The notes beneath the pieces were generated by a model. That model was not told the DNA's origin. It worked only from the letters and a program-made list of their open reading frames with translations, and did not search any database. A stretch of DNA of 53,013 nucleotides from Gnetum montanum (lineage: Eukaryota; Streptophyta; Gnetopsida; Gnetales; Gnetaceae): the NCBI GenBank assembly GCA_015680685.1, contig MNCI01034050.1, positions 15,024-68,036 on the forward strand, written 5' to 3'. Below are positions 19,943 through 32,652 of this stretch, one piece after another; position 1 is the first letter of the stretch; each line of letters begins with the position of its first letter. Both the position numbers and the translations under genes were made by a program.

Positions 19943-22792
19943 ATCAAATAGTCCTAGGTGGTGGAGGTTCTTGAGGTTCTGAAGAACCTTCACTAGCTTC
20001 AGCCATGTGTTGTGGTTGACGTGACTATGGCTATTCTATTATAGATGCAACCTTTGGTGGAGGGAAAAAGGTATCTAGTAATGCCTTCATCTTCTCCTCC
20101 TTACACTAAGGATCATTCTCAATCCATGTGTCATCCCCAATGTGGGCTTGAATGGGGGTATCCCATAGATAAAACATTAATGGGAATAACTCCTTAATGT
20201 TGACAAACTAGGTAGTGAACTATTTGCATTTGACATCAAATGCCTTTACTGCATTTTGTAGCTCCTAGTAGTCATTCATCCTTCTAGCCAAGTTCTTGGT
20301 GGCAGATCTTTGATTAGTGTATTTTCCCTTGAGAACTTTGAGTTTAGTTTTTGCAACTACAAGCTTTTGCTTGGTGTCTCTGTAATGCTTGAACTCAGCC
20401 TTGTACAACATGTACAACAAGTATGAGCTAGCCACCTACTTCTCTAGTTTTGATCATGGCCCTCTTACAGTCAACATAGCTAGATTTGCATATTAAAGAT
20501 TGGCAAGCTCCATGTATCCTATCATCTCCTCAATTTGCAACTCCTTCATGTAGATTTCTACCTTGTTACAGGTATTTATCCCATCAACGATAAGTTGCTA
20601 AACTTCTCTTCCTTACTAGAGTTGTTGGAAGGTTTCATTTACTTTTGCCTTCACCAACTAGACGTGCTTTTCATTCATGTATTTCTATAAATCAACTTGA
20701 TCTCTATAATGATCTTTGACACTCTTAAATTTGAGAGCCTTTGATTTCCAAGTGGCTACCTCAATTGAAGTTTTTTGGCAAAGGGCACATACCTCTTTCA
20801 TGAAGAGGTTTCTATTTTCAACTATAAATCTCCTTAACTCTATGTTTTCTCTAGCCAATTTCTCCTATTTTTGATGGATGAATTTGGTTAACTATTACTT
20901 ATGCTCATCAATATTTCATAGGAAATGGTTCTCTATGGTTAATTGCTCATTCTCTTAGCCCGTTAGATCCAGAGCCTTTTGGATTTTATGCTAGGTAGCC
21001 TCTACCAAGGATTGATAGAACATCATCGTCTCCATTGTATCCTCAACCCCTTTTAGTATGGTGTAAAGCTATTCAAGAGCTTCATCTCTTGTCAATGCTA
21101 GGTTGAGAAATGTAGGATCAGTAATTTGGGCTCTTAATTTCAGCAACTTCAATAGCCAAGTGTTCATTCAGCTCCTTGATTGTTTCCAGTTGCCCCTCCA
21201 AGAGAATTTTTTTAACCCTTACCTCTAGCATCTATAATTAGGCTACAATAATATTATTCAAAAGATCAAAGACATTCAAAAGTGGTTACTCAATTTCCAC
21301 CAATCGATCTAACAATTCTTGATGTTGTGCTGCACTTATTCTATTGCTTGTGAGTCCTTCAAACATCTGCACATCTTTGAGTGCAGTGATGTTTGGTACA
21401 AATGCCACAAGTGCATTAACAGTTTTAACTATTCTATCAGCAACTACCTTTTCTATTGTCTTCTATCCTTAGTATTGCATCACTAGTACTATTGCCCCCT
21501 CACCTTCCTCCAAGCACACTAAGAAGGTCATGACATTCTCAGAGATTTCTAGGAGTGATTGATGTTCTACGAGAGATACCATGACCTCTCTAGTTCTAGG
21601 ATTCAACCTTGTGGATAACTATGTTCTTTGGGCTGAGAAAATGGATCCAACTCCTTCCATCAAGCTAATTGTTTAGGACACCTCATTTAGGTGACTCGTT
21701 ACTGGTCTACACATATATGGGTCCTTGTCACTCGTGCCTGCTCATTCCTCTTGTTCACACAAGAGCCATTCTCGGTATTTGCACAACCATCAAGATGTTG
21801 TAGCTATGCCCAGCATAATTGTTTGAGTGGTAGGTGAAGGTGGTAGCTACTGCTTCTCTTCTTGAATGGTCATTGTAGGCATCTTATCTTTCATCATCTC
21901 CACCTAATTAGCAGTTAAAGCATGCCTAATAGCACTGGTTGAATAATGAACTATTCCTCTCCTTTGACAGAGTTTTCTAATAAGGCATGGGAAGGGGAGT
22001 GCCTTCCTTAAACGTTCATTTTCTTTAAATCACTTCTCCATATTTAGATATATCAATTGTGGAAGGTTGATAGGGAATCTCCCACTAAGAATAGCACATG
22101 CACAAGCAAAAAAAGTAGTGATTTTGTTGGCCCTCACTATAGGATTTAGGTGAAAGGTCATAATCTTGTAGTGGATCCTTTCTGCTAGTGTGTGCATGTC
22201 AAACCCCTTATGGTTGATACCATAGCACCATCGCATCCATTCTTTCTTGATGCTAAGGTTTGCCTATATTAGAATCTCAGTGAGATTTTCCCCTATCTTT
22301 AGTAACCCAAGCATTTTATTAATGGCCTGCATCGAGTAGGACACTGAGATATCCTTGATTTTGACCATTGAACCAGCTTGCTTGTTTCAGAATAAAAATG
22401 TCTCTCCCATGTACCACTCCTTGGTGAAAGTAATGATTGGCCACATGGGAGAGGCCATTAGTTGGTCTTGTACCTATTTAGGTGCCTACTCTAGAAGAGG
22501 GACAAATTTTAACTCTTACAGCACTATTTTGATTTAGGCAGGCTTCTATCAAGGTCACCTCAAGGTTTTCTTATTGGGCTAGTACATCATCTCAATGAAA
22601 ATGTTCTGTTGCTATTGCTAGTTTTGGAATCTGACAAATAGATTTCACTTCAACCTCTTCCCTATGAGGACCTATGGTGTGAGCTACAAGTGGTTCTTTT
22701 TAGGCTTGTTCTTGGCCCCTTCCCATTCTAGGTTGTTTCTCCCTTGATTGAGAAAGTCCTCCTTCTTGCATGTATTTCCCTTTCAATGCCAT
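19943..22792 (-). pseudogene. Extra 3' ORF of element B (transposon protein-like plus coiled coil)
   Basis: On the pol strand downstream of integrase. The ATG at 22792 begins MALKGKYMQ, directly after ...GTGATCGCAG, a splice-acceptor-like site, and the end is TGA at 19945-19943. Near residue 150 it reads AINKMLGLL. Further on, the segment 22236-22030 shows AERIHYKIMTFHLNP and AILSGRFPINLPQLIYLNME. This pattern resembles the putative plant transposon protein (Transposase_32-like) family. The C-terminal half is rich in Glu, Lys, Leu and Gln and looks coiled coil. Stops are mostly TAG. It aligns with 35631-38494 in element C at nearly the same length (2850 versus 2864 bp). It occupies the place of the Athila env-like ORF, but I see no signal peptide or transmembrane helix. 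Confidence 0.65.
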
Positions 22793-24955
22793 CTGCGATC
22801 ACAACACATCCATCGATTAGTAGATGTAATGTGTAACTTTAAATTTTGAATACCTTCTCTTGTTAGTTAGTTACACTTCGCTAAGGTTGAACCATGGCAA
22901 ATTGATTATTTTATTGTTATTTTACTAACTATTTATTAATTATTTATCGTAAATGTCACCAAAGCATGTTCAAAAAGGTTTAACTCTTATAATTTGATGT
23001 TTAATAATTGATTTCTTAGTTAAACATTTTTGGGAGTTAGAAAAATGGTAAAAACTTTTTTATCAAAAATGTCACATTTATGGCCCCCACAACTAAGAGC
23101 TTACCTCTAGTAGTTGTAGGGTTAAAGAATGAAGTGATTTGGATAAACGATTAGGAAGTTATGGGCTCTAAAAATTTGAAAAACTCTCTTGGCATTTATG
23201 AAAAAATATGAAAATTTCAAATCAAGGTCATGCATATATACACTATTTTTCCACTACGTTGAAAAGGCCATATAGACTGGGCCTCATATGCACATTTGCT
23301 CCATCTATAGGGCCTTGTATACAGAGCCTGTAGGGAAAATCTTCAAATATGAATATCTTAAAAAATACAAAGAATTTTTCAATAAATTTGGGGTCCATAG
23401 ATTCCAAAAAATTCAAGAATATGATGAAATCATTGAAGAGGGTCTTTGAAAGCTCAAAAATTCAAAAAATTGATGGATAATATGTTTATTGAACAAAATA
23501 TGTAAAAGAGCACATGGTTTGATGTAGAAGATGGGTGTATGAAAAATCATGATTGCAAGAATGCCTAAAGATAAGGTGCTTAATGAACCCAACTAAGAGA
23601 GAGGCAAGTGGATCCTCCTCATAGTAGGCATATGTCTTGTTTGCCCCTACATAACCTGAACCTAAGGAGTTTGTGGACCCCATAGGAAATTAATAATCAA
23701 TGGAAGTTACGGATCAAAACCCAAAAGATTCTACCAAAGAATTCAAGTACATTAGACCAAGACACTAAATCAAGAACATAAACACTAGTAGTGATGTGAG
23801 TTACGAACAACATAGATGGATGATGAAGAAGGTGGAATGGAATTCCGAATTGAGGTTATAAGAAGTCCCTTGTGGAGTTGTGTTTTAAATGACCTGAGAA
23901 GATCCATCTGTATTCTAGACCAAAACCATCCTCTGTTAGTGACTTTGCATTGTCATTCCAAGACTGATCCATCCCCTTAAGACACAAGAGTGCTCCCACA
24001 GAACAACCACCTTTCCATAAAGAGAAGAAAAAAGAAGTAACAAATGAGAGAGGGCCTTAGTTAGAGGGGACCTTCACGCATAGGTAACATGTCTTTCTAG
24101 TCCCATAACTAGTGCTTGTAGCCCGTTTATTTGTTCAAGGGATGTGCTTTGAATTCCCATCATGTTTTTTTTTTTGTTTTTGTTGTTTATTTTTTTTCTT
24201 TTTGGATGAAAACCACACCATGCAAAAAATTTATTCAACTTCATGTTATTAGTCGACATGGAATGGTAAGAAGTTTATTAAAACATTCAAGCACTGAAGT
24301 AGAGGAGTACAAAGAGCATTGAGTCTCATTAAAGTCACACCCTATGCAAACCTTTGAATCTTTTTCAATTTTAGAAACTACAAAGATCATAAATTTATTA
24401 AAATTTTATTTAATGAAATGAACCTTAAACTTCCAAAAAAAGAAAAACCATAGAGTTTTTGAATGGGTGAATGTCATGGAGTCACTACTTGTTCCATGAA
24501 AAAGAAATCATGTCTTAGCCATCAGTACAAAAATTTAGAAATAGAAATCAAACATTAGCAAACAAAACATTAAGCACAAACCACCATTAGTAACAGCTAC
24601 AACACCACTGTATCCTATTGGCATACAACACATTTATTAACAAAAATTAGAATATCATATTAAAATAAAGTAGTGTAAAATGCTTAAGAAAGATTTAAAT
24701 GTACTAATGATGATGTAAAACAAAAAATGGTGTAAAATAGGAAAATGTTTGAAAATAAAAACAATGTAAAATAAATAAGCTATAAACACAAAAATGTGTA
24801 AAACAAAAAATAGAAAAATTGAGAAGCCACATGGAAGATTCATATAGATGTCCATCTCCCCCATGACTATGTTGGAAGAAGGAGATCTAAAAAATTGAAT
24901 GTGCTTATCCATCCATTAAGGTATTTGTTGCACTAGCTTACCTTGGCTCGTGGAA
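22793..24955 (-). other. Non-coding spacer between IN and 3' ORF in element B
   Basis: AT-rich and full of stops in all frames. It is conserved with 38495-40590 in element C in order and motifs (for example CACATGGTTTGATGTAGAAG in both, at about 23511 and 39148). The open frames in B and C within it lie in different registers, so it is not protein coding. It could be the intron or intergenic part removed to express the 3' ORF. Around 24140-24200 there is a T-rich tract. Confidence 0.55.
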
Positions 24956-26200
24956 AGGCTTTACCTGTTGGATATTGATTAGCTATTTTTTATTTAGGAT
25001 CTCAAGTTTGTATATGATCATGGTCCTAGAAGGAAAGGTTTCATCAACATCCAACAATGTTTGGAATTTCGTTTTTTGAAGTACGTGTCTAGGATTCCAA
25101 TAGAGAACCCTATCTCTTGGTTGAAATTTGACTTTTTGTATTCTAAGGTCATTGTTTGCTAAATGCCTTGTGCACTTCATTCAATGATATGGTTACTAAT
25201 TAATTTTTTTCTAGCACATTTAGGTTGATCAATCTTTCTTTTGGTGCGAGACTTATGTCAAGGTCTAGGTCGTAGGATTTTGAGAGTGTACGAAGCTCAT
25301 ATTGAATTAGGAGCATTAGAAGTTTTCCATATAACAAGTCATAGGGAGAGTAGCAAATAGGGAGTTTCCATGTTAAGTAGTAGGCCTAAAGGGCATCATT
25401 GAGTTTTATCCTCTAGTCTCTCATATATTTGCTAGTAGTTCTTGTTAGAATCTTTGTGATCTCTCTATTACTCATCTTTACTTGAACGTTGGCTCAAGGA
25501 TGATAGGGTGTTGTTAATTTATGTTCAACCCCCAAGCATTGCATGAGTGTTCAAAATGTGGCACATGTAAAATGGGTTCCATTTTTAAAAATCAGTGCAT
25601 GTGGCACCCAAAATGTATTTACAACATTTTTTTGTACAAATCAAGAAGCAATAAATGATGTACAGTCAATGACAGCTATTGCTTCTACCCATTTAGTATG
25701 GTAGTCAATATATATGCCTTCCCATTAGACATAGATGTGATGGGACCCATGAAGCCAATGCCCCATATGTCAAAGGGCTCTAGTGGTTGAATCCACTATT
25801 GAGGACCCTTCATCGATGTAGTCATCCCACCATCTTATTGACAATGCTCATAGAATCAGAAAAAATTAGTGGATGCTCTTAAAGAATATGGGTCAATAGT
25901 ATCCTACAATTAGGATTTTTATGGCCTTGCATCTCCTAGCATCGTGACCTCCACAATGGTCTTCATGAGCATCTTGGAGAACTTGCAATTTATCTACATT
26001 AGGGACACACCAACAAACTAGGTCATCAACACACACCTTGTAAAGGTATCCATTGATTTTCATGAAGTGCTTAGTCCGATGAAGAAACTTTTGTTTCTTC
26101 TTGTGGTCCAAATCTTGTGGCATCTTCTGAGTGAGAAGACAAGTGAGGATTCCATCATGCCATTTTGGTTTTATGGGCATTTTTTTTCATTTATTACAGT
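24956..26200 (-). pseudogene. Integrase of element B
   Basis: The zinc-binding region is the open stretch 26180-25893 (HEDHCGGHD, then the Cys pair region near VGYY). The core follows with GFMGPITSM and DYHTKWVEA (about 25740-25690) and TPYHPxANVQVKM (about 25520). Then comes AYYLTWKLPICYSPYDLLYG (about 25400-25340). The C-terminal part (25180-24983) has FQPRDRVLYWNPRH. Frame changes and TAG stops are frequent. The exact C-terminus is not defined. Confidence 0.85.
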
Positions 26201-26229
26201 GACAAAGAGGAAATCATCAGGAAATAGAT

Positions 26230-26690
26230 CAAATAATGAACTTTTCTCCCCTTTTTTATCCCATTGTAATCGAGACAAGTGATTAGTGACCACATTCTCA
26301 ATCCCCTTTTGATCTACCATTGTAAGATCAAACTCTTGTATGATCACCAGCTACCGTATGACACAGGGGCTTACTGTTGGCTTGTTCATGAGGAAGTGGA
26401 TGGCACTATGATCAATGTGCAAAAAAACTTTATATCTAAGAACATGGTGCCTAAACTGTTCTAGAGCATACACCATTGTCATTAGTTCTTTTTCTATGTT
26501 GGTGTAATTTAGTTGTGCATCCAAAATGCCTCGACTTGTGTAGTGGATGCAATATGAACGTTTCTTATTGTCCAACTACATAAGTATGATCCCAAAGATG
26601 TAGTTAGATGCATCTATCATGATATGGAATGGTCTAAACTTGTCAGGTGCTCATAGAATTGGAGTCTCTATGAGCTTCTATTTGAGGCTC
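26230..26690 (-). pseudogene. RNase H of element B
   Basis: The open stretch 26575-26351 contains LDAQLNYTNIEKELMTMVYALEQFR (broken here only by wording) and HIDHSAIHFLMNKP. It corresponds to the Ty3 RNase H with the conserved Glu in EKEL and Asp in DHSA. It would remove RNA template during reverse transcription. No second RNase H follows, unlike element D. Confidence 0.85.
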
Positions 26691-27780
26691 TAGAATGCAT
26701 TTTCACATTTCTTGGTCCAAATGAATGAAGCATCTTTCTTTTTTAGCTCAACCAACGATTTTGCGATCTTAGGGAAATTCTCTATGAATTGTCGGTAGTA
26801 ACCAATGTGTCCAAGGAATGACTAAACATATTTGATAGTTTTTGGTTGATAAGTAATTCCTTGGATGACCCTTATCTTTTTAGGATCTACCTCAATCCCT
26901 TACTATGAAATTTGTTGCCACAATACAATGCCCTCTTAGACTATGAGATGGCTCTTTTGCTAATTGAGTTGTAGCTTTATTTCCACACATCTTTTTAGTA
27001 CTTGCTCAAGCTAGTCTAAGGCATGCTTGAATGTAGCACTATAAGTGAGAATTAATCCATGAATACTTCCACTTTGCTATCTATTTACTACTAAATGATA
27101 CTTAAGACCAAGCTTTGGAAAGTGGCCAAAGCATTACACAGACCAAAAAGCATCTTGCGATATGCAAAGGTCCCTCAAGGACTTGTGAATGTTGTTTTGG
27201 CTTGATCTTCTAGTGTAATCTAGAATTCGTTATAGCCACTATAACCATATAGAAAACTATAATAGCAATGTCCAGAAACGGTGTCTAACACCCAATCAAC
27301 GAATGGCAACAAAAAATGATCTTTGAATGTTGCCATGTTTAACAGCATGAAGTCAATGCAAACCTACCATTTGCCACCTATCTTTGGCATCATGACTAGT
27401 AAATTGACCCACTTGCTATCCACAATGGGGTATATGAACCCTACCTTAAGGAGATACTTAATTTCCTCCTTGATAGTTTGTTTCAATTTTCGGTTTAATT
27501 GTTGTTGTGGTTTCCTCCTTGGCTTCATGGATGGATCAATGTAAATGCAATGCTAGTATATCCACATATCAATTCCAGTGAGTTTTAGATATGACCAAGC
27601 AAAGGTTTTCAACCATTTATTTACCACTTTCAACAGTTTTTCTTTCTATTTAGGAGCAAGTTTGGCATTGAATATGACCAGCTTGCCATTTTTTAAGAAT
27701 GCATATTCTAGGCTGATAAGTAAAGTTTTCAGCTCTAAGAGCTCCTATTTAAAATTCTTAGGAATCTCTAACTCTCCCCA
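26691..27780 (-). pseudogene. pol: Reverse transcriptase of element B
   Basis: Motifs in order on the minus strand: KTFAWSYLKLTGID (about 27610), KPRRKPQQQLNRKLKQ (27530-27480), VGFIYPIVDSKWVN, GGKWQVCIDF (about 27375), YYSFLYGYSGYNEF (about 27260), KTTFTSPxGTFAY and MLFGLCNALATFQ (27185-27120). The catalytic box reads FMD then a stop at 27063-27052, so the second Asp is lost. The frame is otherwise readable for long stretches with TAG stops. Confidence 0.9.
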
Positions 27781-28009
27781 TTAGCATTTTCATCATTAGA
27801 GAGTTGGTGATAAACTTACTCTAGTTCATCCATGCCTATGACATAGGCATATGTTAGGTTGTTAGCAGGTTTCATTAACATTATGCTACTATCAGAATCA
27901 ACGATCAGCCACTGGGTGGCCTCTTATTTTGTGGCTACTGCATATAGACATCTTTGAATATCTACTACTTGTGCACTTGCATGTAGAAATAGATGCTTAT
28001 TTGACTACC

Positions 28010-28460
28010 TAGAGTTTCTACACAAAATTGCACCCTATATCGCTATACGCAATGCATGAAACTCAACTCCTCTCGATCTTTCCAAATGCATTTTTCTTTA
28101 ATATCTTAAGGGAAAGATCTCTTATGCCCATTCTTACATCAATAGTGCTTAGCCATGCCCTTCCCATAATGATTAGGAAGTCCCCCTTTCAGTTTGCAAC
28201 CTTGATTACCAAGAAATCAACAAGATATGACCACCCATAGATAGTGGTCATAATGTCTTCAACTAATCCCAATAGAATAATGATGGACTAGTTTGTCGAT
28301 TCCAATCTAATATTTCTCTTCTTAAGAGGCAGCAAGTTCCAAACAATATACATCTCATGATATATCAAATTTGCACTAGAACTGGAATCAAAAAGAGCCT
28401 TACATGGTTCATTCCCAACAATTCATAAATAGATAAGGGAACTTCCAGGATTAGCTAGTT
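28010..28460 (-). pseudogene. Aspartic protease of element B
   Basis: On the minus strand ALFDSSSSANLIYHE (about 28410-28365) is the active-site loop with D-S-G-S changed to DSSSS. FLIIMGRAWLSTIDVRMG (about 28180-28125) is the conserved C-terminal strand. The protease cleaves Gag-Pol. Gag and PR appear to be one long frame, as in other Athila-type elements. Confidence 0.85.
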
Positions 28461-28559
28461 TGTTGGAAAGGTTGCCAACCTAAATCTAATTAATTACGAC
28501 ATGGGTGAGCATAATAGTATGGATTTTGGATAGAAGTTATTTTCAAGGGAACCCAATGG

Positions 28560-30918
28560 AATGATTTACAGAGGATGAAGCAGGAGTAGGGTGATTAGCC
28601 ACCTAAGTCTGTGACTTAGTAGGACTGTTGGGTAGGAAGAAGGAACTTTTACAAGCACGAGGTTCTAAACCCCTAGGTTGATGAATCGGTTGTAGATTGA
28701 TAGCCTTGATAGCATTACATGACTGTGGTTGGGTTGGAATTCCACCCCGCATAGATCAAGTAAGTAGTAGTTGGGTTGAGGGTGGAGGAATAGGTGCAAT
28801 GACAAGAGGAGGATAAGGATGAGATGTGGCATCTCTCATAGAATATAGAGAATGACCTTTGCAGTATTCAAGAGGGTAGTAGTGATGCTAGAAGGAAGAA
28901 GTGTGAGTGGACAAGTCACATGGAGACAGTGGTTGCTGAATATAATACCCATATGAATCTGGTTGCCTATAAGGGTATTACTACCTTGGTGGTGCAATCC
29001 TCCATGACCGTGGTTGGTGCCGTCATTAGTATCACTCATACAGTTGCAGTGGTTTTTCACTTGGATAATATTGCTACTATTGATGGAACTACCTGGGGTC
29101 TCCTTGATGATAAGGCAACCTTCTAGGTGCTTGCCTTCTTACTGAACATCCCTTAAGATGTTCATATTAGCAAATTTCACAACCACCACCATCATCTAAC
29201 TTAGTTTCTACAACTTTATCTATTGCAGTAATCTTGCCCTTACCCCTTTGGTAGGCACATTTAGCTTGTTTTTTCCTCCTATGGTTATGATCACTACTCT
29301 ACTCTCTTGATTCTTTAGTGATTTTTAAAGTAGTTTGGAATTTTTCATCCAACAAATCCCACATTTTATCCACCTTAGTAGAAATTTCAAACATATATTT
29401 TTGGATCGGTAAGGTCTTTATGTTGACCACATCATCAAGAGGTGATTCTTCCTCACTATCACAAAATTAGACTTCCTTTTTTCTAATGGAGGGATTCTTA
29501 ATGTATTCCTCTGCACTTTCGCATTTTCTCAACTCTCCTTCTTCTTTTGCTACCTACTTAATTAGCCATTGGATTTGATGGGCTTAAATTTTTGATAGTC
29601 TCTTATGAGTATAGACCCCAAGAGTTCTCCTTGTTTATGATCTAAGTCCATCAATGATATGGTGAAGTTGTTCTCATTGAGAATAACCATGGCTAGGGTA
29701 ATAGTGTATGAGAGAAGAGTATCTTCCCATGGCAGCATCCAAGGGTTCATAGTTCGCTTGCTTCCATCCTTGGATTTGTGTTTTAAGATTAGAAACTCTG
29801 AAGTACATCTGATACTTATTATTAAATAACTTTAGCATTGTACTCCACCTACGGATGAATTCTAGCTCCAAGAATCGGTACTAGATTTCTGCTTCCTTGA
29901 TGAGTGTCATGGGAAATAGCTTTAATTTCTACCAATCATTTTCAATGTTTTGTAAGACATAGGCATTGTGAAAAGCTTGATGATGTGTTTATGGATTAGA
30001 GTTATATCCCCCCCTCAAATATGGGGATATTTTTCATATCAAGTAGTCTGATCTGACTATCTTTCACATGCCTAGTTGGAATTTTACAACCTCTACAATA
30101 TTTAGCATGCTTCAGGTTTCCAGCAAAGGCTTATCATCATCATTATTTTATTGTTGTCAATGATGTCCTCTATTACCCCTTTATTCATTATGGGCTCAGT
30201 GATCATCATTGTTGTCTCACTGTTCACATCCATAATAGTTGTTCCTTTTGCAACATTTTTCAAAACTAGAAGAGGAAGAAGAAAAAGATGTAGATGAAGA
30301 TAATAAATAGGGAGGAGAATTGCCAAAACCATGGTGTCTGCTAATTTTCCTTTGGTTGTCATGGCCACATTCATCAGTTTTCTTATCGTTTGGACACTTG
30401 TGCAAGCCCCTGCCTTGACTATTATCTTTACCTAAACTTAGTTTGTTGATAGTGAAATGTAGATTCATGCCCACACACCCATCACCAATAACAAGGGATG
30501 GAGAATTTTCATGTTGAGGGCCCCCAGAGGGAGGATCTTCATTGTCCTCTTGGTTCAACAAGAACAAGGGATTGGTAAACTGTCTCCCCTTCACAACCTC
30601 ATGGTGCCTCTCCTAGTGTTGATCTCCCTTGTGTTGTTTTTCAATGGGACAGTAGTCCCAATAGTCGTAATCATGCACAACTTACTCCTCTTAAAGACCT
30701 TGGATGCATAACTTCTTAAGAGTTTTAAGCAATATCATGAGAACAGATCAATCGAGAGGCATTATAATGTTGCCCTCCATATCATGCCATTATAGTTACT
30801 CATCTTGATGCAAAATGAAGGTGAAATCAAGCACATATTGATCTAGATGAGTATACACCACTTTGCATTCTTGAGGGACTAGCAATCTAGTATCATCATG
30901 CCTGTGAGAAGAAGACAT
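28560..30918 (-). pseudogene. gag: gag of element B
   Basis: The ATG at 30918 opens MSSSHRHDD. An acidic, Ser-rich N-terminal part follows (30594-30217, with a long Ser run), then the Gag core. In 29871-29562 one reads EFIRRWSTMLKLFNNKYQM and DAAMGRYSSLIHYYPSHG, the retrotransposon gag pattern. Near 29190-29155 lies a zinc-knuckle-like CEIC followed by His and Cys (C-x2-C-x3-H-x3-C), also present in element C. A Gln/Tyr/Gly-rich tail ends near 28560. Stops are TAG/TGA, with a few frame changes. Confidence 0.85.
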
Positions 30919-31052
30919 GTGCAATACAAATAAGATAATGAGTGTGCTTATGTGATTATATTTTTTATAAGAATGATTTCAATCATAGGCTTCATCTGAA
31001 AATGTTAATCATGTTCACTAATCGTAAATAGTGCACATTTTAAACAAAAAGA

Positions 31053-31071
31053 GTTCCCAGCAACTACACTA
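31053..31071 (-). other. Primer-binding site of element B
   Basis: On the minus strand the 19 nt read TAGTGTAGTTGCTGGGAAC. This is recognisable against TGGCGCCGTTGCCGGGGAC (tRNA-Asp), with every difference but one a C-to-T or G-to-A transition. One spacer base separates it from the LTR. Confidence 0.65.
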
Positions 31072-31072
31072 A

Positions 31073-32033
31073 TGGTGAGTAGTGAAGGATACCCCTACAC
31101 CCAACCATACATATCACAAAGCATATATGCATGATGAAATCAAATTCTATGGACTCTATCTTTCTATACACTAGTCTTTTAGGAAGTGAATTTTACTGTA
31201 ACAATCATTCATTGTCTTCCCAATTACACTTGTGATGTACAGAAGTATGGTTAAGTGTAATCAAGACATATGATTTTTACTATTTTATGTTTTATATTCC
31301 TTGTTTCTTAAAGTAGAGAGATGAAGTAATTTAATTACTAATTTAAGTTAACTACTTAACTAATCTTTAACTAGTCCTAACATAAGCATCTGATCCCACT
31401 TTCCTTACACATCCTGAACCCACATACCCACTGCTAGGATTACCAAGTGCTATGCTATTGGATGGACCAAGCAATAACATTGCTAGGGTTACCTAGTGAA
31501 TACGTGTTTACGCTTGAAGTGGTCATACTTATGTGTTTAATTTATTTAGCTTAATTAATTAATTAATCACTTGAAGTATAATTGAGCTTAATTAATTGCA
31601 TAATTAATGAAAATAATAAATGCATAAACAAATCATTAATCTATTCTAAATGCTACAAAGCTTGATCAAAAGGCTCATCTTTATTATCATTCACATTGGT
31701 GTGGTTTAGGTACAACAATGCTTGAATAAAGATTTGTACACTTTCTAACTCTTGCTGCAAGCACTCAAAGAAATATTCTAAATCTCAAATGTAAAAATTG
31801 CAAGAGCTCTACTACTACTATGACTTGACTCCCTCATGAACATTGTTGTGAGCTCATATTTATAGTTTTTATTGCTGGGCTGCATTGACAAGGCCACATA
31901 AATGTAGCAAACATTATGTCGATGTAGCCTTGTTAATAGGGAAACACCATGTAGATGGGGCTACATTGATGGGGGCATGTTGATGAGGCCATGTCAATAA
32001 AGGTCCATCAATGCAACACTTTGACGCTCATTA
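31073..32033 (-). repeat. 5' LTR of element B
   Basis: 961 bp. Plus-strand start TGGTGAGTAGTG (degenerate TGATGAGTGACG) and end TTTGACGCTCATTA (terminal CA now TA). It contains TATTTATA at 31857-31864 and the conserved block CTAACTAGTCCTAACATAAGC. It is adjoined on the right by copia sequence. Confidence 0.85.
31857..31864 (-). promoter_or_regulatory. TATA box of element B 5' LTR
   Basis: TATAAATA on the minus strand, about 170 bp into the LTR. It predicts transcription start just downstream, toward lower coordinates. Confidence 0.6.
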
Positions 32034-32110
32034 GTTATCATACTATAAGTTGATAGGGAGTTCTATATGAAAACCATGATGATTCATGAGTATATTTAGT
32101 CATAAGATGT

Positions 32111-32202
32111 GGAGTACATTCATTAATGGTAATCAATTCTACTTCATAAGTTGAAAGGAGTACATTCATTAATGGTAATAAATTATACTTCATAAGTTGA
32201 AA
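32111..32202. repeat. 46-bp tandem duplication in copia RNase H
   Basis: Two adjacent copies (32111-32156 and 32157-32202) of GGAGTACATTCATTAATGGT and the bases following, differing at two or three positions. Confidence 0.9.
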
Positions 32203-32652
32203 GATTGATGGATGTTTGTTTTTTAATTTTTAATATATCATTGATCCTAATGTTTCTTTTTTTGCGTTGTTTCCATAGAATATCATTGATCCTTATGCAT
32301 ATTTTCTATCATTATGATCTTCTTCCTAGTCAATGTTTAATTAAGCATGAAATTGTTCATCTCCTTTGGTATAACTAATTTCATGATCTGTTATGCCTTT
32401 TACATATCTTAGTACATGGATGAAAGTATTGAGATCAGAATGTCTAGGTTCTTACATAAATCTTGATAGAAGAGAGGTGGCAAAATCTAAGTCTAGTTTG
32501 GTATAATAAAGAAATCTAAGTGTTCTAATCATGTTTCTATATAACCTGGCATCAACTATGGTTGTGTTGTCTTTGTTCTTTAAATTTATGATGTGAAGGA
32601 GAGGAGTATTGATGCTTTTTTCTTTGTTAATTTTGTACTTTTAAAAAAATGG

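Larger units (their letters stand above)
19930..32033 (-). mobile_element. Athila-like Ty3/gypsy element B, 3' truncated
   Basis: On the minus strand: 5' LTR (32033-31073), PBS, gag, PR, RT, RH, IN, a 2.1 kb non-coding spacer, and an extra ORF ending at 19943. It stops 13 bp after that ORF, whereas element C has about 235 bp more before its 3' LTR. The 3' LTR of B is therefore missing here or is represented by the LTR fragment at 712-1604. RT wording (KTTFTSP, GTFAY, MLFGLCNALATFQ), PBS type and a gene after IN together point to the Athila lineage. Confidence 0.85.

Noticed and set aside
24655-24912. Phe/Ile-rich minus-strand frame resembling a membrane protein in element B
   Set aside because: It is the complement of an A-rich tract. 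The counterpart in element C is shifted and broken, so it is untranslated sequence, not an Env-type membrane protein.
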